Part shown: piece after piece, positions 12,424 to 24,169 of the stretch | Layout of the letters: every line of letters starts with the position of its first letter | Position numbering within the stretch: position 1 is the stretch's first letter | Source of the DNA: Basidiobolus meristosporus CBS 931.73 | Lineage: Eukaryota > Basidiobolomycota > Basidiobolomycetes > Basidiobolales > Basidiobolaceae | Direction of reading: 5' to 3' | Length of the DNA stretch: 64,000 nucleotides | NCBI GenBank assembly: GCA_002104905.1 | Contig: MCFE01000247.1 | Span: forward strand, 1 to 64,000 | Notes under the pieces: model-generated | The model's input: the letters and a program-made list of their open reading frames with translations, nothing else | Told to the model about the DNA's origin: nothing | Databases searched by the model: none | Program-made: the position numbers and the translations under genes

Positions 12424-13415
12424 ATGCCACCATAAGATAAACCAAAGTTGTTTGGTTCCCAACCAAGCCACAATGCAGACAACAGCAGAAGGACAGCTGG
12501 ATCAGAGCTTGCTTTTACATTCAGTGCAACAAGCAGGCCTCCATCCATAAATGGCCATGTTGAGAGTGTGTCTACTGAAGGTAATGCAAATTTCATAGGC
12601 TCTTAGTCCAGTAAGCAATTGAAAATCTCTGCCAGGCTACAAGCTGACCATAATGCTCAGGCAGATGAGAATGCAGCAAATGCCATACCTTGAGCTCAGG
12701 GCCAGGAAGTGGCTGTCATAAAATCACCCCCAACTGTATTAGCTGGTATGTTGTCAGCTCATAACAGAACATTGATGAGGTGATTGAGTGCAGTAGTTGA
12801 TATGGTAGATGCAGTGGCCTAGAGAAATCAGGAAACAGTCCAGAAACCAAATAAGCAGATAACACATGTAGAGTAGTGAGAATCCCAGGCAGAGAACACA
12901 GTATCCTTGCCTCAAAAAAGGAACTCAAGCAACTCAAGTCATAGCCAAGTATTGAGTCATTTCCCAATGCAATAGTACAGGTGTTACAAGTCTTGGTATA
13001 AGAGTTGTAGAGGAATAGGGAGTTTAGCTAATATTGTATTCACTAAAACTTGAACTGATATTTATTGAGGTTCCAGCAGCTCCTTATATACATTTTGCCA
13101 GATCAACTGCTGACTAATTGTATTTCCTAATGTAGGTTGTGGCTGATGACTCATTTGATTGCATCATCATCACCCAATAAGATCCTACTTAATATATCTA
13201 TTTCTGTCTGATAAGGATCTGCTGATTCATTTGCTGACTAATGCTACTGATTTGATAGATAATACTGATATACTAATAACCTAAACATATACTAATTGAT
13301 TTGACTAAAAACTGAACTAACTTAAACATTCAAGCGGCAGATCATAACACAGGAACACCATACAGTCTAAGAAGCTCAATTGTATTCAAAGATAATGCCC
13401 AGAGAAATACCCCCT
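12424..13415 (+). pseudogene. P0 accessory protein gene remnant
   Basis: Plus-strand frames match the N-terminal and middle parts of the accessory protein (pieces near KLFGSQ, SATSRPPS, ADENAANAIP and SPPTVLAGMLSAH). An in-frame stop follows the first codons and others follow. A 368-bp solo LTR interrupts it at 12982-13349. After the LTR the accessory sequence continues to about 13415. The function is unknown. Confidence 0.65.
12982..13349. repeat. Solo LTR of an unrelated LTR element
   Basis: The 368-bp block begins TGTTACAAGTC and ends GATCATAACA, with short inverted ends TGTTA/TAACA. CAGG flanks it on both sides (12978-12981 and 13350-13353), a 4-bp duplication, or ACAGG if the terminal base is shared. 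The P0 accessory gene continues on both sides in register with copy P2 (37820). The TGTTA ends suggest a Gypsy-type LTR, which is inference. Confidence 0.75.
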
Positions 13416-13884
13416 ATAAAAATTTATTGTAATGATCCAGTCAAAAGGCAGTCACAAAGCTCAAGTCCTGTGACTAAGAGGTATTGATCCTGTCATGACA
13501 CTGTCCAAAGGCTGTTGAAGAATAATTGCACCTCAGATTTTGCAAGAAAATTTTTCATTACTACAATGTAGAAGTGGCTTTGGACTGGTTCCCTGCCAAT
13601 TTACTCACTTTCAGATCCCAGCCACTCTATCACCTCCTATTCTTGTGTACATTAATTGGCTGTTACCATGTTTCACACTCCTTACTCCTTGACTCAACTA
13701 TTTCACTTACTTTTCATGCTTATAAGTTGATTTATTTCCATTGAAACTTCAGTTGTACCACAATTGCCAATTTTATTGTCCTACACAAGTCCCTATACCC
13801 TACACTAACATCAAGCCCCACCCCACACTCAACAAGTAACTCCATTAAAATCCACCATTTAACAAGTATTTCTGCTGTAACACT
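13416..13884. repeat. Repeat module flanking accessory genes (GATGATCC module)
   Basis: Read on the minus strand it follows the P1 accessory stop codon and matches 40490-40970 behind the P2 accessory gene. The end at 13416-13530 contains the TTATTGTAATGATCC / TCAAAAGG block, also found as inverted repeats at 45998-46313. It may be the 3' flank and terminus of the transposon, or a separate MITE family. Confidence 0.5.
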
Positions 13885-15303
13885 CTAGTTCCACAACTTT
13901 AGCAGGAACCCAATGGCTTTATGCCACTGTTCATTCACAGGTTCCCACACACCCTGGTCTTCAGCCAGCACTGCAAGGTCTAGCATCTCATCTGCCAGTC
14001 TTTGCAATAAATCCTTGCAATATTCCAGTGCATTTTCTTGAGCACTGCTCTTGAAGAAGTGCTGCAACCTCTGGGTGTGCCTATTAATGCTCCAAAATTC
14101 CCCTGAAGGCATTGCAATAGTCTTTCAAGCTCTGTACTTTATAGCCTTGTCAGTCAGTGGGATCTCCACTCTGTCAACAATGGAGGATATTGAGGCTGTG
14201 GTAGACAGATTGCCATTTGCTGCAAACTCATCTACCTTGATGGAGTGTAGCTCAACTGGCTGCGCTTCCAACTCTTGTGAAGATGGCTATTTTCTTGTTG
14301 GTAATTCTTCTTGGCTGTGATGGGATTCAGTCTGTTCTGGGCTTGCGGCATTAAATGGCAAGAACTGCAGTTTTTTTGCATGCCTCCCTGTCTCAGACTT
14401 GGGTAGACATTTTTACCTTTACCTTTACCTTTATCACTGCCGGGTCTTTCACTGCTACTTTGTCTGAGTGCTTCTTTTAAAGTACTATGTTTTCTCCCTG
14501 ATAAATTCTGCTCTGACTCATCTGTTTTGGCCAGCTTGTCCCTTGCTGGTACTCTTCTGGCAACCTGACATTTCTTTTCTGCTTGTTTTGAACTCTCAAC
14601 TGTAGTTGTGACATGCTCCTATAAAAGCTGCTGGTTTTTATCACTGCAAGGTCCTTCATTACTACTTTGATTCAGTGCTTCTTAAGTGATACTGCGCTTT
14701 TTCCTTGATAAATGTTGTGCTGGTGCATCCATGTCTGCCTGCTTGTCCCCAGTTGACACTCTTCCAGCTACCTGACATCTCTTTGATGCTTGTCTAGAGC
14801 TTTTGGTCTTGCTTGTCACCAGCTCTTGAGGAAGCTGCTGGTTTTTGGCAATGGCACCCTTGTTCATTTGCATTTGGTAGCTTCTGCTATTCTTCAGATT
14901 TCTCTGTGCCACTGCTTCTATCCTATCAGCCACTGCACCTAATTGCTTCATTAATACTTTGGTATGAGCTGACAACATACTTGCTAATATGGGTGGTGGT
15001 GATGTTATGACAGCCTCTTGATAGTCTTCAACTGAGGGTACTGCATTTGCCACATTCTGATCTGCCTGAGCATAAAGGTCAGCTTGTGGCTCCACAGAGG
15101 TTCTCAATTGCCTATCTGACAGAGAGCCTGAGGAGCTGCATTAGTCCTTCAATAGGCACACTGTCCACAGGGCCTTTCTTGGATGTAGCCCTGCTTGCTG
15201 CACAGAGTGTCAAAGCAAGCTGTGGTGCAACCGTTCTTCTGTTGCTTTCAACAGTGGGGATTGGTTGGGAACCAGACAACTTGGCTTTATTTTTTGACTG
15301 CAT
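13885..15303 (-). pseudogene. P1 accessory protein gene, nearly full length but broken
   Basis: The minus-strand gene starts MQSKNKAKLSGSQ at 15303, continues through PPPILASMLSAHTKVLMKQL (about 14940-15000, predicted coiled coil with RIEAVAQRN), a repeated unit rich in QQLPQELVTSK / QHLSR / VKDL (14440-14880), and ends with a conserved segment (FKSSAQENALEYCKDLLQRL then DEMLDL) and the stop at 13885. Several stops and frameshifts separate these blocks. No known family is recognised. Its position head-to-head with the transposase, in all better copies, suggests a second transposition protein, comparable in role to TnpA of plant CACTA elements. That is inference. Confidence 0.65.
14410..14440. 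repeat. Short (ACCTTT)n tract
   Basis: Three tandem copies of a 6-bp unit lie in the repeat region of the P1 accessory gene. It is a small expansion without other significance visible here. Confidence 0.6.
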
Positions 15304-15571
15304 ACATATGGAAGTGAGTCAAACCAAAGGGGAAATAGTGTTACATATATGTGTGTATATGGTGCCACAACTTTATTTATAACACTTACTATAGCAGGTC
15401 ATCATTAACTCTTACATTCATGTAGGGACAATGTCTCAAACACAAAACTGTCATAGGCTGACATGAGTATTGACCAAAAAGTGATATAATAGCACTACCT
15501 TGTTGAAGATCAAACATTTTGCCCCATAGACAAGACTACTTTGACTCAACACCATAAGAGAAGGAAAAAAG
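15304..15571 (+). promoter_or_regulatory. Divergent promoter and 5' end of the P1 transposase gene
   Basis: The interval contains the conserved block GTTACATATATGTGTGTAT (about 15340) seen between the two genes in all other copies. Its right part (about 15520-15571) matches the transposase start region at 47431-47475. The reading frame is cut at 15571 by element A1. The continuation of this gene is now at 26583 on the minus strand. Confidence 0.65.
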
Positions 15572-16675
15572 TGTTGAAATATTGGCTATTTGGTATCATT
15601 TTGCAGCTAAAAATTTACTTAACAATTCTGGACTAGTCTTGGTCACTGTGAGGCTAGTTTACAGCTCTAACTTTGCCACTTTCTTCAGATCTATGATCTT
15701 ATGATTATTCCCCTATAGTCAGGATCAAATTAGCACTAATACTAACTATTAGACTTGTTCCGTTGGATAGTACCACATTGAGCCATGTGTGCCAAATGAT
15801 GCCATAGTGTGCCAGAGAGGCCATGTGAGCCTCTACCTGGCCACAGAGTGTGAAACATAGCTCCGCATCTTCATGCAAAGCAGCCCCTGTGTTTCACCCA
15901 TTGTGTTGGAGAAAATCCATTTTTTGACCTTTTTTTTGGATCAATGTTGTGCAGGATGTGTTAGAGCACAAGCAGATTGAAGATAGGCATCTGGTACTCA
16001 ATATCTATGGCACTCTGAATCTAGCTCCTGTAGCTTGTATCATGTCACAAAAATGAAAGGCACTATTTTGGTCCACTGGTACTATCTGGCACTATAAGTG
16101 CTTTGTATAGATCTTACTTTAGGGCCAATATTTAAATATAGTGCCAGATAGTACCAGTGGACTAAGATAGTGCCATTCATTTTTGTGACATGATACAAGC
16201 TACAGGAGCTAGATTCAGAGTGCCATAGATATTGAGTACCAGATGCATATCTTCAGTTCTCCTGTGCTCTTACAAATCCTGAGATACATTGATCCACAAA
16301 AAATGGTCAAAAAATGGATTTTCTCCTGCACAATGGGTGAAACACAGGGGCTGCTTTACATGAAGATGCAGAGCTATGTTTCACACTCTGTGGCCAAGTA
16401 TAGGCTCACTTGACCTCTCTGGCACACTATGGCATCATTTGGCACTCATGGCTCAATGTGGCACTATCCAACGGAACAAATCTATTATGTACTAAACCTG
16501 ACACTGTTACTGAATGCTCCTGAATATTGAGAAACCCTCCTTACTTAGTGCTACAGCTGTATTACTTATACAAAGGTATAAATACTGAGCTTCTTTATTA
16601 ATAAACAACAGTTCAACTATTATTACTATTTCTTGATAAGCTCCTTATATCCAAATCACTTCTTAAATTGCAACA
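15572..16675 (+). repeat. 5' LTR of A1, split by a palindromic element
   Basis: It begins TGTTGAAATATTGG and ends ATTGCAACA. Without the 733-bp insertion and the 3-bp duplication it is 368 bp. A TATA-like TATAAATAC lies near 16576 and an AATAAA near 16600, so promoter and processing signals of the LTR are still recognisable. Confidence 0.93.
15751..16483. mobile_element. 733-bp near-perfect palindromic (foldback) transposon
   Basis: The left arm (15751-16096) is almost the exact reverse complement of the right arm (16137-16483), with only a 40-bp spacer. The ends are AGACTTGTTCCGTTGG and its complement with one mismatch. The target site ATT is duplicated at 15748-15750 and 16484-16486, as shown by the uninterrupted LTR at 20780. 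Both arms hold repeated motifs close to TAGTGCCA, which resemble subterminal transposase-binding repeats. It has no coding capacity. The ends match those of the 3.4-kb element at 42351-45749. Confidence 0.93.
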
Positions 16676-16688
16676 GGTTATGAGCCCC
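16676..16688 (+). promoter_or_regulatory. Primer-binding site of A1 (initiator tRNA-Met anticodon arm)
   Basis: GGTTATGAGCCCC follows the LTR without a spacer. It is complementary to the anticodon stem-loop of initiator tRNA-Met (GGGCUCAUAACC), not to a tRNA 3' end. This is the half-tRNA priming type known from Drosophila copia. Confidence 0.8.
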
Positions 16689-16695
16689 AATTGCC

Positions 16696-19600
16696 TTGAT
16701 CTATTTAAAGACGACATCTACCAGTAAACAGAATAACACAAACATCTTCCCTGTAAAGGAGAGGTTTGATGGAAAAAACTACAGACTTTGGAGAATCAAG
16801 ATGCAGATCCACCTTGAGGAAAGGAAGCTTTGGAATATAGCAACAGGAAAAGAAGTTGAGCCCAAAGGAACAGCAGAAGAAGTGGAGAAGTTTCAAGAGA
16901 AGGAGAGAGAGGCCTTTAATGCCATATGTATCAATGTGCAAGATTCCTTCATTGGACAAATCTATGCTTCAGATACTGCCAAAGCAGCATGGGAATCCTT
17001 AGAGAAGATCTTTAGGGCAAAGTCAGTATCAAGCAAGCTTTATTTGAAACAAAAGTTCTTCAACATGAGGAAGAAGCCAGATGATGACATGCTGCAACTC
17101 ATTACCAAAATGGAGACACTTGCAGAAGAACTTTACTGTATTAATGCTGGTGTAGATGATGAAGAAACAATACTCTGCCTGCTTTGCAGCCTACCAGACA
17201 AGTATGAGCCACTCATACTTTCTTTTGAAAACAGAGAAGACAACTTGACTTTAGACTACTTCAAAGGAAGACTTCTCCATGAAGAACTCAGACGTAATGT
17301 TCAAGCAGAGAAAATCAAAGATAATGCTTTATTCAGTTCAGAAAGGCACTCAGAAAAGAAGGGAAAACAACAAAACCAAAGAAAACCTGGTTGCTGCAAC
17401 TATTGTAAAAAGTCAGGACACTGGGCAAGAGAATGCAAGAAGAAACAAACAGACAAAAAACAGAAATTAGAGCAGGCAAACCATATAACTACTGATGAAC
17501 AGTTATTTGTAACCATACAAGAGAGTGCAAGTGACCAAAGTAATGAGTGGTATATTTACTCTGGAGCATCACAGCATATCTGTGGTATAAAGGAGTGGTT
17601 CAGCCACTTAAAAACTATTCCCATAAGAAAGGTTTATCTGGGAGATAACTCTGCTCTGAAAGCTACCGCAAGTGGGTCTATACAACTAAATATGATCAAT
17701 AGCTCAGGGGCAACTACAGCAAGACTCACTGATGTACTCTATGTACCTGGAATAGCTAAGAACTTACTCTCAATCAGTAAAGCAACTACTCAGGGACTGA
17801 AATTTGTTTTTACTAATATGAGCTGCCAATATTGAGTGTGAATGGACAAAAATCAGCTTTGGGAATCAGAGAACATAATATATACAAGTTACAATGCAAG
17901 ATCATTGTACCTGAGTATGTCAACATTGCTGAAACTGATGAAACCAACTGAGATACATGGCATAGAAGGCTAGGACACATTGGGGAACAGAAAATGAGCC
18001 AATTGGTGAAAAATCAACTGGTTTTGGGCCTTTAATACCCAATTCCAATTAAATTGAATGTTTGTAAGGGATGTTCATATGGCAAACAAGCTAGGCAAAG
18101 TTTCAAGAGCTCAGAAGGCATCAATACCACAAAAATATTGGCTATTGTACACTCCAACATATGTGGCCCCATGGGAACACTGTACTTTGGAGCCAAGAGA
18201 TACTTTATGACATTTATTGATGACAAAACAAGATATACATGAGTACTTCCTCAAAACAAAGGATGAAGCTTTAGAGACGTTGAAGCACTTCAAGAACATG
18301 GCAGAAACACAAACTGGGTGTAAATTGAAGGTACTATGAAGTGAAAATGGAGGAGAATGCTGCTCAAATGAGATTGCAAAATACTGCTTGTTTATTAGTA
18401 TACTTAAACAGACCACAGTTCATCATATCTCCATGGCAATATGGAGTAGCAGAACATGCAAATAGAACAATAGTAGAGATGGGAAGATCTATGCTACATG
18501 ATAAGGGAATGGACTACAAGTTCTGGGCTGAATCTGTTGCTACTGCATTATACATCAGGAACAGATGCCCAACAACAGCACTACTTGATTCTACACCCTT
18601 TAAAGCATATACAGGCAAAAAACCAGATCTCCAGCACCTCAACATCTTTGGCAGTGATGTTTTTTATCACATCCCTGACAAAAAAGGTTCAAAGTTGGAA
18701 CCAAAGTGTAGGAAAGAGATCTTTCTTGGGTATTGTGAAGATACTAAAGGGTATAGAGTGTATAATGGCAGAATTCAGAAGCTGATCAAGAGCAGGGACA
18801 TTGTATTTGAGGAAAATTCAGATCAGAAAGCCACAGAAATCATCCGCCAGCTGCCTGATGATTCAATCAACACTAATGAAGAAGATATGTACCTAATCCA
18901 GCCAGATACGGAAGATACTTCTACCAGTTCCAGATCAGAACAGATTATCCCAGTTAGGAGTTCTACCAGGATAAGAAATGACCCTGGATCCTGGTGGTAG
19001 ACATCTAATGATCATGAAGAAGCTTATCTTGCCTTATGTGCCAAACCTCAGAATCTGCATCAGGCAATGCAAAGTCCAGATGCTGCTATGTGGCAACAAG
19101 CCATGCAGGAGTAGTACCAATCACTGATCAAGGTAAAAATGTGGGAACTGGTAGATTTACCAAATTGGAGAAAGCCAATAGGATGTAGATGAGTCTACAA
19201 GATCAAGATAACCTCAAATGGTGGCGTTGATAAGTACAAGGTTAGATTGGTGGCTAAAGGCTATTCCCAGATCCAGTGACTAGACTTTAAGGAAACATTT
19301 GCTCCGGTTGCCAAGTTTGACTCCATTAGGACAGTCCTAGCCTTGGCAGCTGTACACAGTCTAGATCTACACCAAATGGACATCAAAACAGCCTTTGTAA
19401 ATGGGGATTTGCAAGAAACTATATATATGGAGCAACCAGAAGGCTTTACCAATACAAAAGTATCCCATAAGGTGTGCAAACTTAGAAAATTGTTGTATGG
19501 GCTTAAGCAGGCACCTAGAGCATGGTATAACAAGATTGACACATATCTAGGGGAAATTGCCTTTTCTTATAGCACCGCAGATCATAGTATATATGTGAAA

Positions 19601-20583
19601 CAGCTCAAAAAGGGTGTGATCATCCTAGTGCTTTATGTGGACAACCTAATTATAGCTTCAAGTGACCAAGAGGCACTTATACAGATGAAATCAGATCTCT
19701 TCAGCAAGTTTGAGATGAAAGATCTTGGAAAATTGAGCTATTTTCTTGGGATTGAGGTCAAATTTGACATAGCTACACAGAAAATTGTGCTGAATCAGTC
19801 TAAGTACATCAGGGACATTCTTAGATGCTTCAAAATGGAAAATTGCAAAGCTGCAGCTACCCCCATGGACAATAACCTGAAATTAAGCAAATCTCAGCCA
19901 GTTATAGATGAAAACGGCTCAAATATAGAACAAAACTTTTCTTATCAGTCAATGGTTGTAAGCCTAATGTACTTAATGGTATCTACACGTCCAGATATTG
20001 CAGTGGCAGTTGGAATAGTCAGTCAATTCATGCAGAATTATGGATCAGATCGAGTTGTAGCAGTTAAGTGATCTTAAGATATCTACAAGGAACCATAAAT
20101 ATGGTACTGGAATACTCCGGAGCAGCTAATAGGCAAAATTTTGATGGTTATAGTGATTCAGATTTGGGTAGGGATCTGATTGACAGACATTCTACCACAG
20201 GCTATGTATTTCTTTATGCTGGTGCAGCTATTACTTGGAATTGCAAGAAACAACCAACTGTGGCCCTATCTACAACTGAAGCAGAATATATGGCTGAATG
20301 TCAAGCAACTAAGGAGGCTATATGGCTACAAAAATTATTCAAAGACTTAGGTTTTAATTCAGATGAACCAACATGTATTTACAAGGATAATCAAAGCTGT
20401 ATTTCATTAGCTAGAAGTCCTATTAATCATGCCAGAACTAAGCACATTGATATACAGCATCACTTTGTGAGGGAAGCTGTGGAAAAAAACGTAGTAGAGT
20501 TAGTGTACTGCCCAACTAACAAAATGGTGGCAGATATACTGACAAAACCACTAGCTAGGCCACAATTTGAGAATCTCAGTTAG
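16696..20583 (+). pseudogene. A1 gag-pol, broken
   Basis: Open blocks are gag to protease at 16696-17835 (zinc knuckle CNYCKKSGHWAREC about 17396-17440; protease YSGAS near 17560, where the usual Asp is Tyr), integrase at 18341-19000 (ENGGE near 18343, GVAEHANR near 18440), RT at 19343-20071 (YVDN near 19636 instead of YVDD) and RNase H at 20068-20583 (GYSDSD, TTEAEYMA, TKHIDIQHHF). The start ATG present in A2 (30851) is ACG here. There are stops between blocks. A TGA at 19277-19279 and a 1-bp frameshift with TGA at 20069-20071 are shared with A2. Confidence 0.92.
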
Positions 20584-20600
20584 GATTAAGAAACTATTTA

Positions 20601-20612
20601 CTTGAGGGGGAG
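20601..20612 (+). promoter_or_regulatory. Polypurine tract of A1
   Basis: The purine-rich GAGGGGGAG lies directly before the 3' LTR, the expected position of the plus-strand DNA primer. The complement CTCCCCCTC lies beside the 3' LTR of A2 at 26953. Confidence 0.85.
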
Positions 20613-20981
20613 TGTTGAAATATTGGACTATTTGGTATCATTCTGCAGCTAAAAATTTACTTAACAATTCTGGACTAGTCTTGGTCACGGTGGGACTAAT
20701 TTACAGCTCTAACTTTGCCACTTTCTTCAGATCTATGATCTTAGGATTATTCCCCTATAGTCAGGATCAAATTAGCACTAATACTAACTATTATGTACTA
20801 AACCTGAAACTGTTACAGAATGCTCCTGAATATTGAGAAACCCTCCTTACTTAGTTCTACAGCTGTATTACTTCTACAAAGGTATAAATACAGAGCTTCT
20901 TTATTGATAAACAACAGTTGAACTATTATCACTATTTCTTGATAAATTCCTTATATCCAAAATACTTCTTAAGTTGCAACA
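20613..20981 (+). repeat. 3' LTR of A1
   Basis: The 369-bp LTR begins TGTTGAAATATTGGAC and ends AAGTTGCAACA. It has the TATA-like TATAAATAC near 20883. Compared with the other three family A LTRs it shares some variants with the 3' LTR of A2 (for example CTTAGGATT, CTTAAGTTG) and others with the 5' LTR of A2 (for example CTTAGTTC). Confidence 0.95.
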
Positions 20982-21700
20982 CTACCTGCATCCACTGCTT
21001 GATGAAGTTTGTAGGCTTTGCAGCAGAATACTTCTAAATAGCTGTCTTATCAAAGCACATATTACTCTCTGCATTGGAGATACCCCAGCAATCAGCAAGA
21101 TGGCCCACTTCCTGGGCTCAATGAGCATTATTTCTGTAAAATGTGTGAGATCCAGAGGATTCACTCCATATCTAACACATGTTATTATTATCCAAGTACC
21201 AACACTAAGAACATATTCTTCCTAAACAGGGAACATTCAAAAGTCAGCATGCAATGAAGCAAAGTTGGTAAACTATAAGCCATTGGCTGGAATACAGAAT
21301 CCATTGTAAATCAGAAATACTCAAGATGGAGGATAACTGCTGGAGCAAAATCTTTCCACTGGGAGCAGTGCATTTGCTTTTCAACAATATCCAGATAATA
21401 ATGACCAAGTTGTACCTGCAGCATCTCAAGTTGAATGAGCCCTTCAAGATATGGGAGGAATTTGAAAGAATTGGCAAGGTATTACAGAGTATCTGCTACC
21501 CAAAGTACTTCTCATGGGCTCCAATCAATATTCATAAGCATATGCAACAACAAAAGTGCAAGAACTGGATGAACTGAGTATGAGTTGATTCAAGTGATCT
21601 TTTAAAGGCATGTCTACCAAGAGTTCATTGAAAGCATTGGGAGTCATACATTGACATTGTAGGAGTATTTATCCAGAAGTAGATCTCAGGTGCCAACAAA
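20982..21700 (+). pseudogene. P2 Tnp2 transposase, middle part (displaced by inversion)
   Basis: The plus-strand frames continue the transposase exactly where 35951 leaves off on the minus strand: LHPLLDEVCRLCSRIL, then VKCVRSRGFTPYLT, then the block with KIFPLGAVHLLFNN and IWEEFERIGKVLQSICYPKY. The matching uninterrupted sequence is 48499-49000. The 5' part of this gene is at 36960-35951. It carries stops and frameshifts. Confidence 0.85.
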
Positions 21701-22129
21701 CCTACAGGCCATAGTTTTTTTTTATTCAAACTATATGTGGAATATGTATGATAGTAGTAAGTTAGCAAATAGAGAGGGGTAATTTTAAAGTGGAATATAT
21801 ATAATACCATTTGGTAAATAGGTATGGTGGCACTATACAGAACCAGCTGTAGGCTAACCTACTGTCAATAAAATGCCAGCAGAGGCTTTCTCTAGGGCTG
21901 TTAGAGCACTGTCCAGTTTCCTGCCATAAAAGGCAGTTGAATGTACTGATAGGTCTGCTCAAAAAAAGTAAAGAGCAGATTAAGAATGTTGAATGCCATG
22001 CAATTCTTGTCAAATTGCTACTTAAACACTGTCAAGTTTTTTACTTTATTTGGCAGTAAAATCAACAAAACACAATGACAATCCCTTGATAGAATTGTGT
22101 GGAGAGTCAATAATTACAAGTTTCTAGTA
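21701..22129. repeat. Terminal / intergenic region behind a Tnp2 copy
   Basis: This segment matches 49010-49440 and 57940-58400, including AATACCATTTGGTAAAT and GCTGTAGGC blocks. It always lies between the transposase 3' end and the 3' end of an accessory gene, so it could be the transposon terminal region or a junction of tandem copies. It has no ORF. Confidence 0.5.
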
Positions 22130-23530
22130 TTATAATGGACTCGTTATGGTATCCTGACTGCTGATCTGGATTGGAGCCACCTGTGGAAAATTATTTTTCA
22201 TAGGTCTTGATGGGAACCCCATAGCTTTATGCCATTGATCATTTGCTGGTTGCCATACATCCTGGTCTTTTGCCAGCACTGAAAGGTCTAGCAACTCATC
22301 TGTCAGTCTTTTCAATAGATCCTTGCAGTGTTCAGGTGCATTCCCTTGAGCACTGCCCTCCAAGAAGTGCAGCAACTTTTTGCTATGTCTGTTATTACCC
22401 CAAAACTCCACCACTGGCATTACAATAGTCTTTTTAGTTCTTGAAAGTGTTGATTTGTCTGTCAGTGGATGCTTTACTCTTTCTATAATGGAGGACATTG
22501 AGGCAGTGGTGGAAAGATTGCCTATTGCTGAAAGCTCATATGCCTCACTGCAGTGAAGCACAGCTGGCTGCACCTCCAACTGTTGCAATGACAGGTGTTT
22601 TCTTGTTAGTGGTTCTGCTTGGCTATGATGCAATTCCACCAGTTCCTGGCTTAGAGCATTAGCAGGCAAGAATTGCAGCTTTTCTCCCAAGCTTCCCTGT
22701 TTCTGGCTAGGGTAGACCTTTTTTCTTCTACATCTTCCTTTACTACTGCCAGGTCTTCCACTGTTACTATGTCAGAGTACTTCTTGTATTGAACTGCAAT
22801 TCCTTCTTGCTAAAAACTGCACTAATGCATCTGTTTCTGCCTTCTTGTTCCTTATCAGTACTCTTTGCGCAACCTGCCATTTCTTTGCCACTTGAATTAA
22901 GCTTTGAGCCCTGATTGTTGTAGGCTCCTGAGGAAGCAACTGGTTTTGTCACTACCAGGTCCTTCACTGCTACTGCCCCAAAGTGCTTCTTGTAGGTAAC
23001 CTTACCTTTTACTTGATATATAGTGTGCTGGGCATCCATGTTACCTGCTTGTCTCATTACTGCCACTTTTCCAGCTACCTGACATTCCTTTGATGCTTGT
23101 TTAGAGCTTTTAGTCCTGCTTGTAGCATTTGGTTAAGGAAGTTGCTGGTTTTTAGCCATTAAACAGTTGCTGTTCTGCCTTCAATAGTTTCTGATATTCT
23201 TGATATACCTGCTTAGCATACCAATGCTGGCCCAAAATCTGTTTACTTGTTTAAATCCAGAATAATGCTCATGGAACTGGTCAAGTGTATACTGCTTAGC
23301 CTTGTGAGCTTGATACTCCCATGGAATGCTGGCCTTAAGGTAATGGCATGCTGTACCTCTTGTAGCCTCAAGAATAATAGCCCACTTCTCATCATTGCAC
23401 TTAACAACTTCATAGATCTTCAAAGTCATTTGATTACTGGGCTTTGGTATCAACACCAGAGTCTCTCCCTCCCATGCAGTGATAGGTACTCTATGAAAAA
23501 TAACTTGGTCCTGTGGGTGCTCTAATCCAG
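22130..23530 (-). pseudogene. P4 accessory protein gene remnant
   Basis: The minus-strand frames include the middle part with ECNDEKWA-like KCNDEKWAIILEATRG and FNQVNRFWASIGMLS (23181-23456), the repeat region (22767-23066) and a well preserved C-terminal block of 186 codons (22690-22130) with SAQGNAPEHCKDLLKRL and DELLDLSVLAKDQDVW. The N-terminal end and its transposase partner are missing. It shows that the accessory C terminus is conserved between copies. The function is unknown. Confidence 0.7.
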
Positions 23531-24169
23531 ATCAGCCATCAGGATCCTATATAGTGACCATCCTAATACCAGCAGCTTGGAATTAGTGACCCTCTTAACA
23601 ATCTTATGACAGGATCACAACGGTGTTTTGCTAACTTTACAAACAAATAAGGGGATAAAACTTGACAAGATTTGATTAGTGCTGTGACAGTAATTGCATG
23701 GTATTGTTGCAGTCTTTTAGGAATCTCTAACTATTTTAAATGGATCCAACCAGCCAGGACATCCAATTGCCTTATATGGAAAGAAACTTGACATTATGTT
23801 GACAGTCTCACAGCAAGACTCTGATAGCATTATAATGGCAGTATGATGGCCTACCACTGGTTCTGTATGATGCTACTGTCCCAATTTACCAAATGGTATT
23901 TCCTTTTTCTACCTCCCCTTGTGCAATCCATATTTTCCACTGTAGAATCACCTTTCTTTATTTGCTTACCCACTACTACTTTGGGTAATTAATATATATT
24001 TTGAATCCAAAAAAACTATGGCCTCCTGCATACCAACCTCTACAAGCATACATACCTGCCACAATTGATATACTTCTATCACCTCAACTATACAACTTTT
24101 TAGTGTGATACTTGCAAAGTTGCCATATACCTTGTACTGCTGTTAACATATACATCTTGGAAACATGTG
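23531..24169. repeat. 3' region of the P1 transposase unit
   Basis: This segment contains the ATTTACCAAATGGTATTT block also present at 21795, 49130 and 58060, in the orientation expected for the end of the P1 unit on the minus strand. It contains no open frame of note. Confidence 0.45.

Larger units (their letters stand above)
15572..20981 (+). mobile_element. Copia retrotransposon A1 (inactive)
   Basis: The element has LTRs at 15572-16675 (interrupted) and 20613-20981, a primer-binding site at 16676, a purine tract GAGGGGGAG just before 20613, and Copia-order gag, protease, integrase, RT and RNase H between them. It has no matching target duplication: the left flank is AAAAG (15567-15571) and the right flank CTACC (20982-20986). 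The same two flanks, complemented, occur swapped around A2. The coding region has many stops and frameshifts. Confidence 0.95.

Noticed and set aside
16097-16136. Palindrome loop as an attenuator or tRNA-like RNA
   Set aside because: The hairpin is explained by a transposon with end motifs and a 3-bp target duplication; nothing suggests a cellular RNA.
15748-16486. 5-bp duplication CTATT around the palindrome
   Set aside because: CTATT also occurs on both sides, but the last CT is part of the terminal inverted repeat; the related element at 42351 shows a 3-bp duplication.
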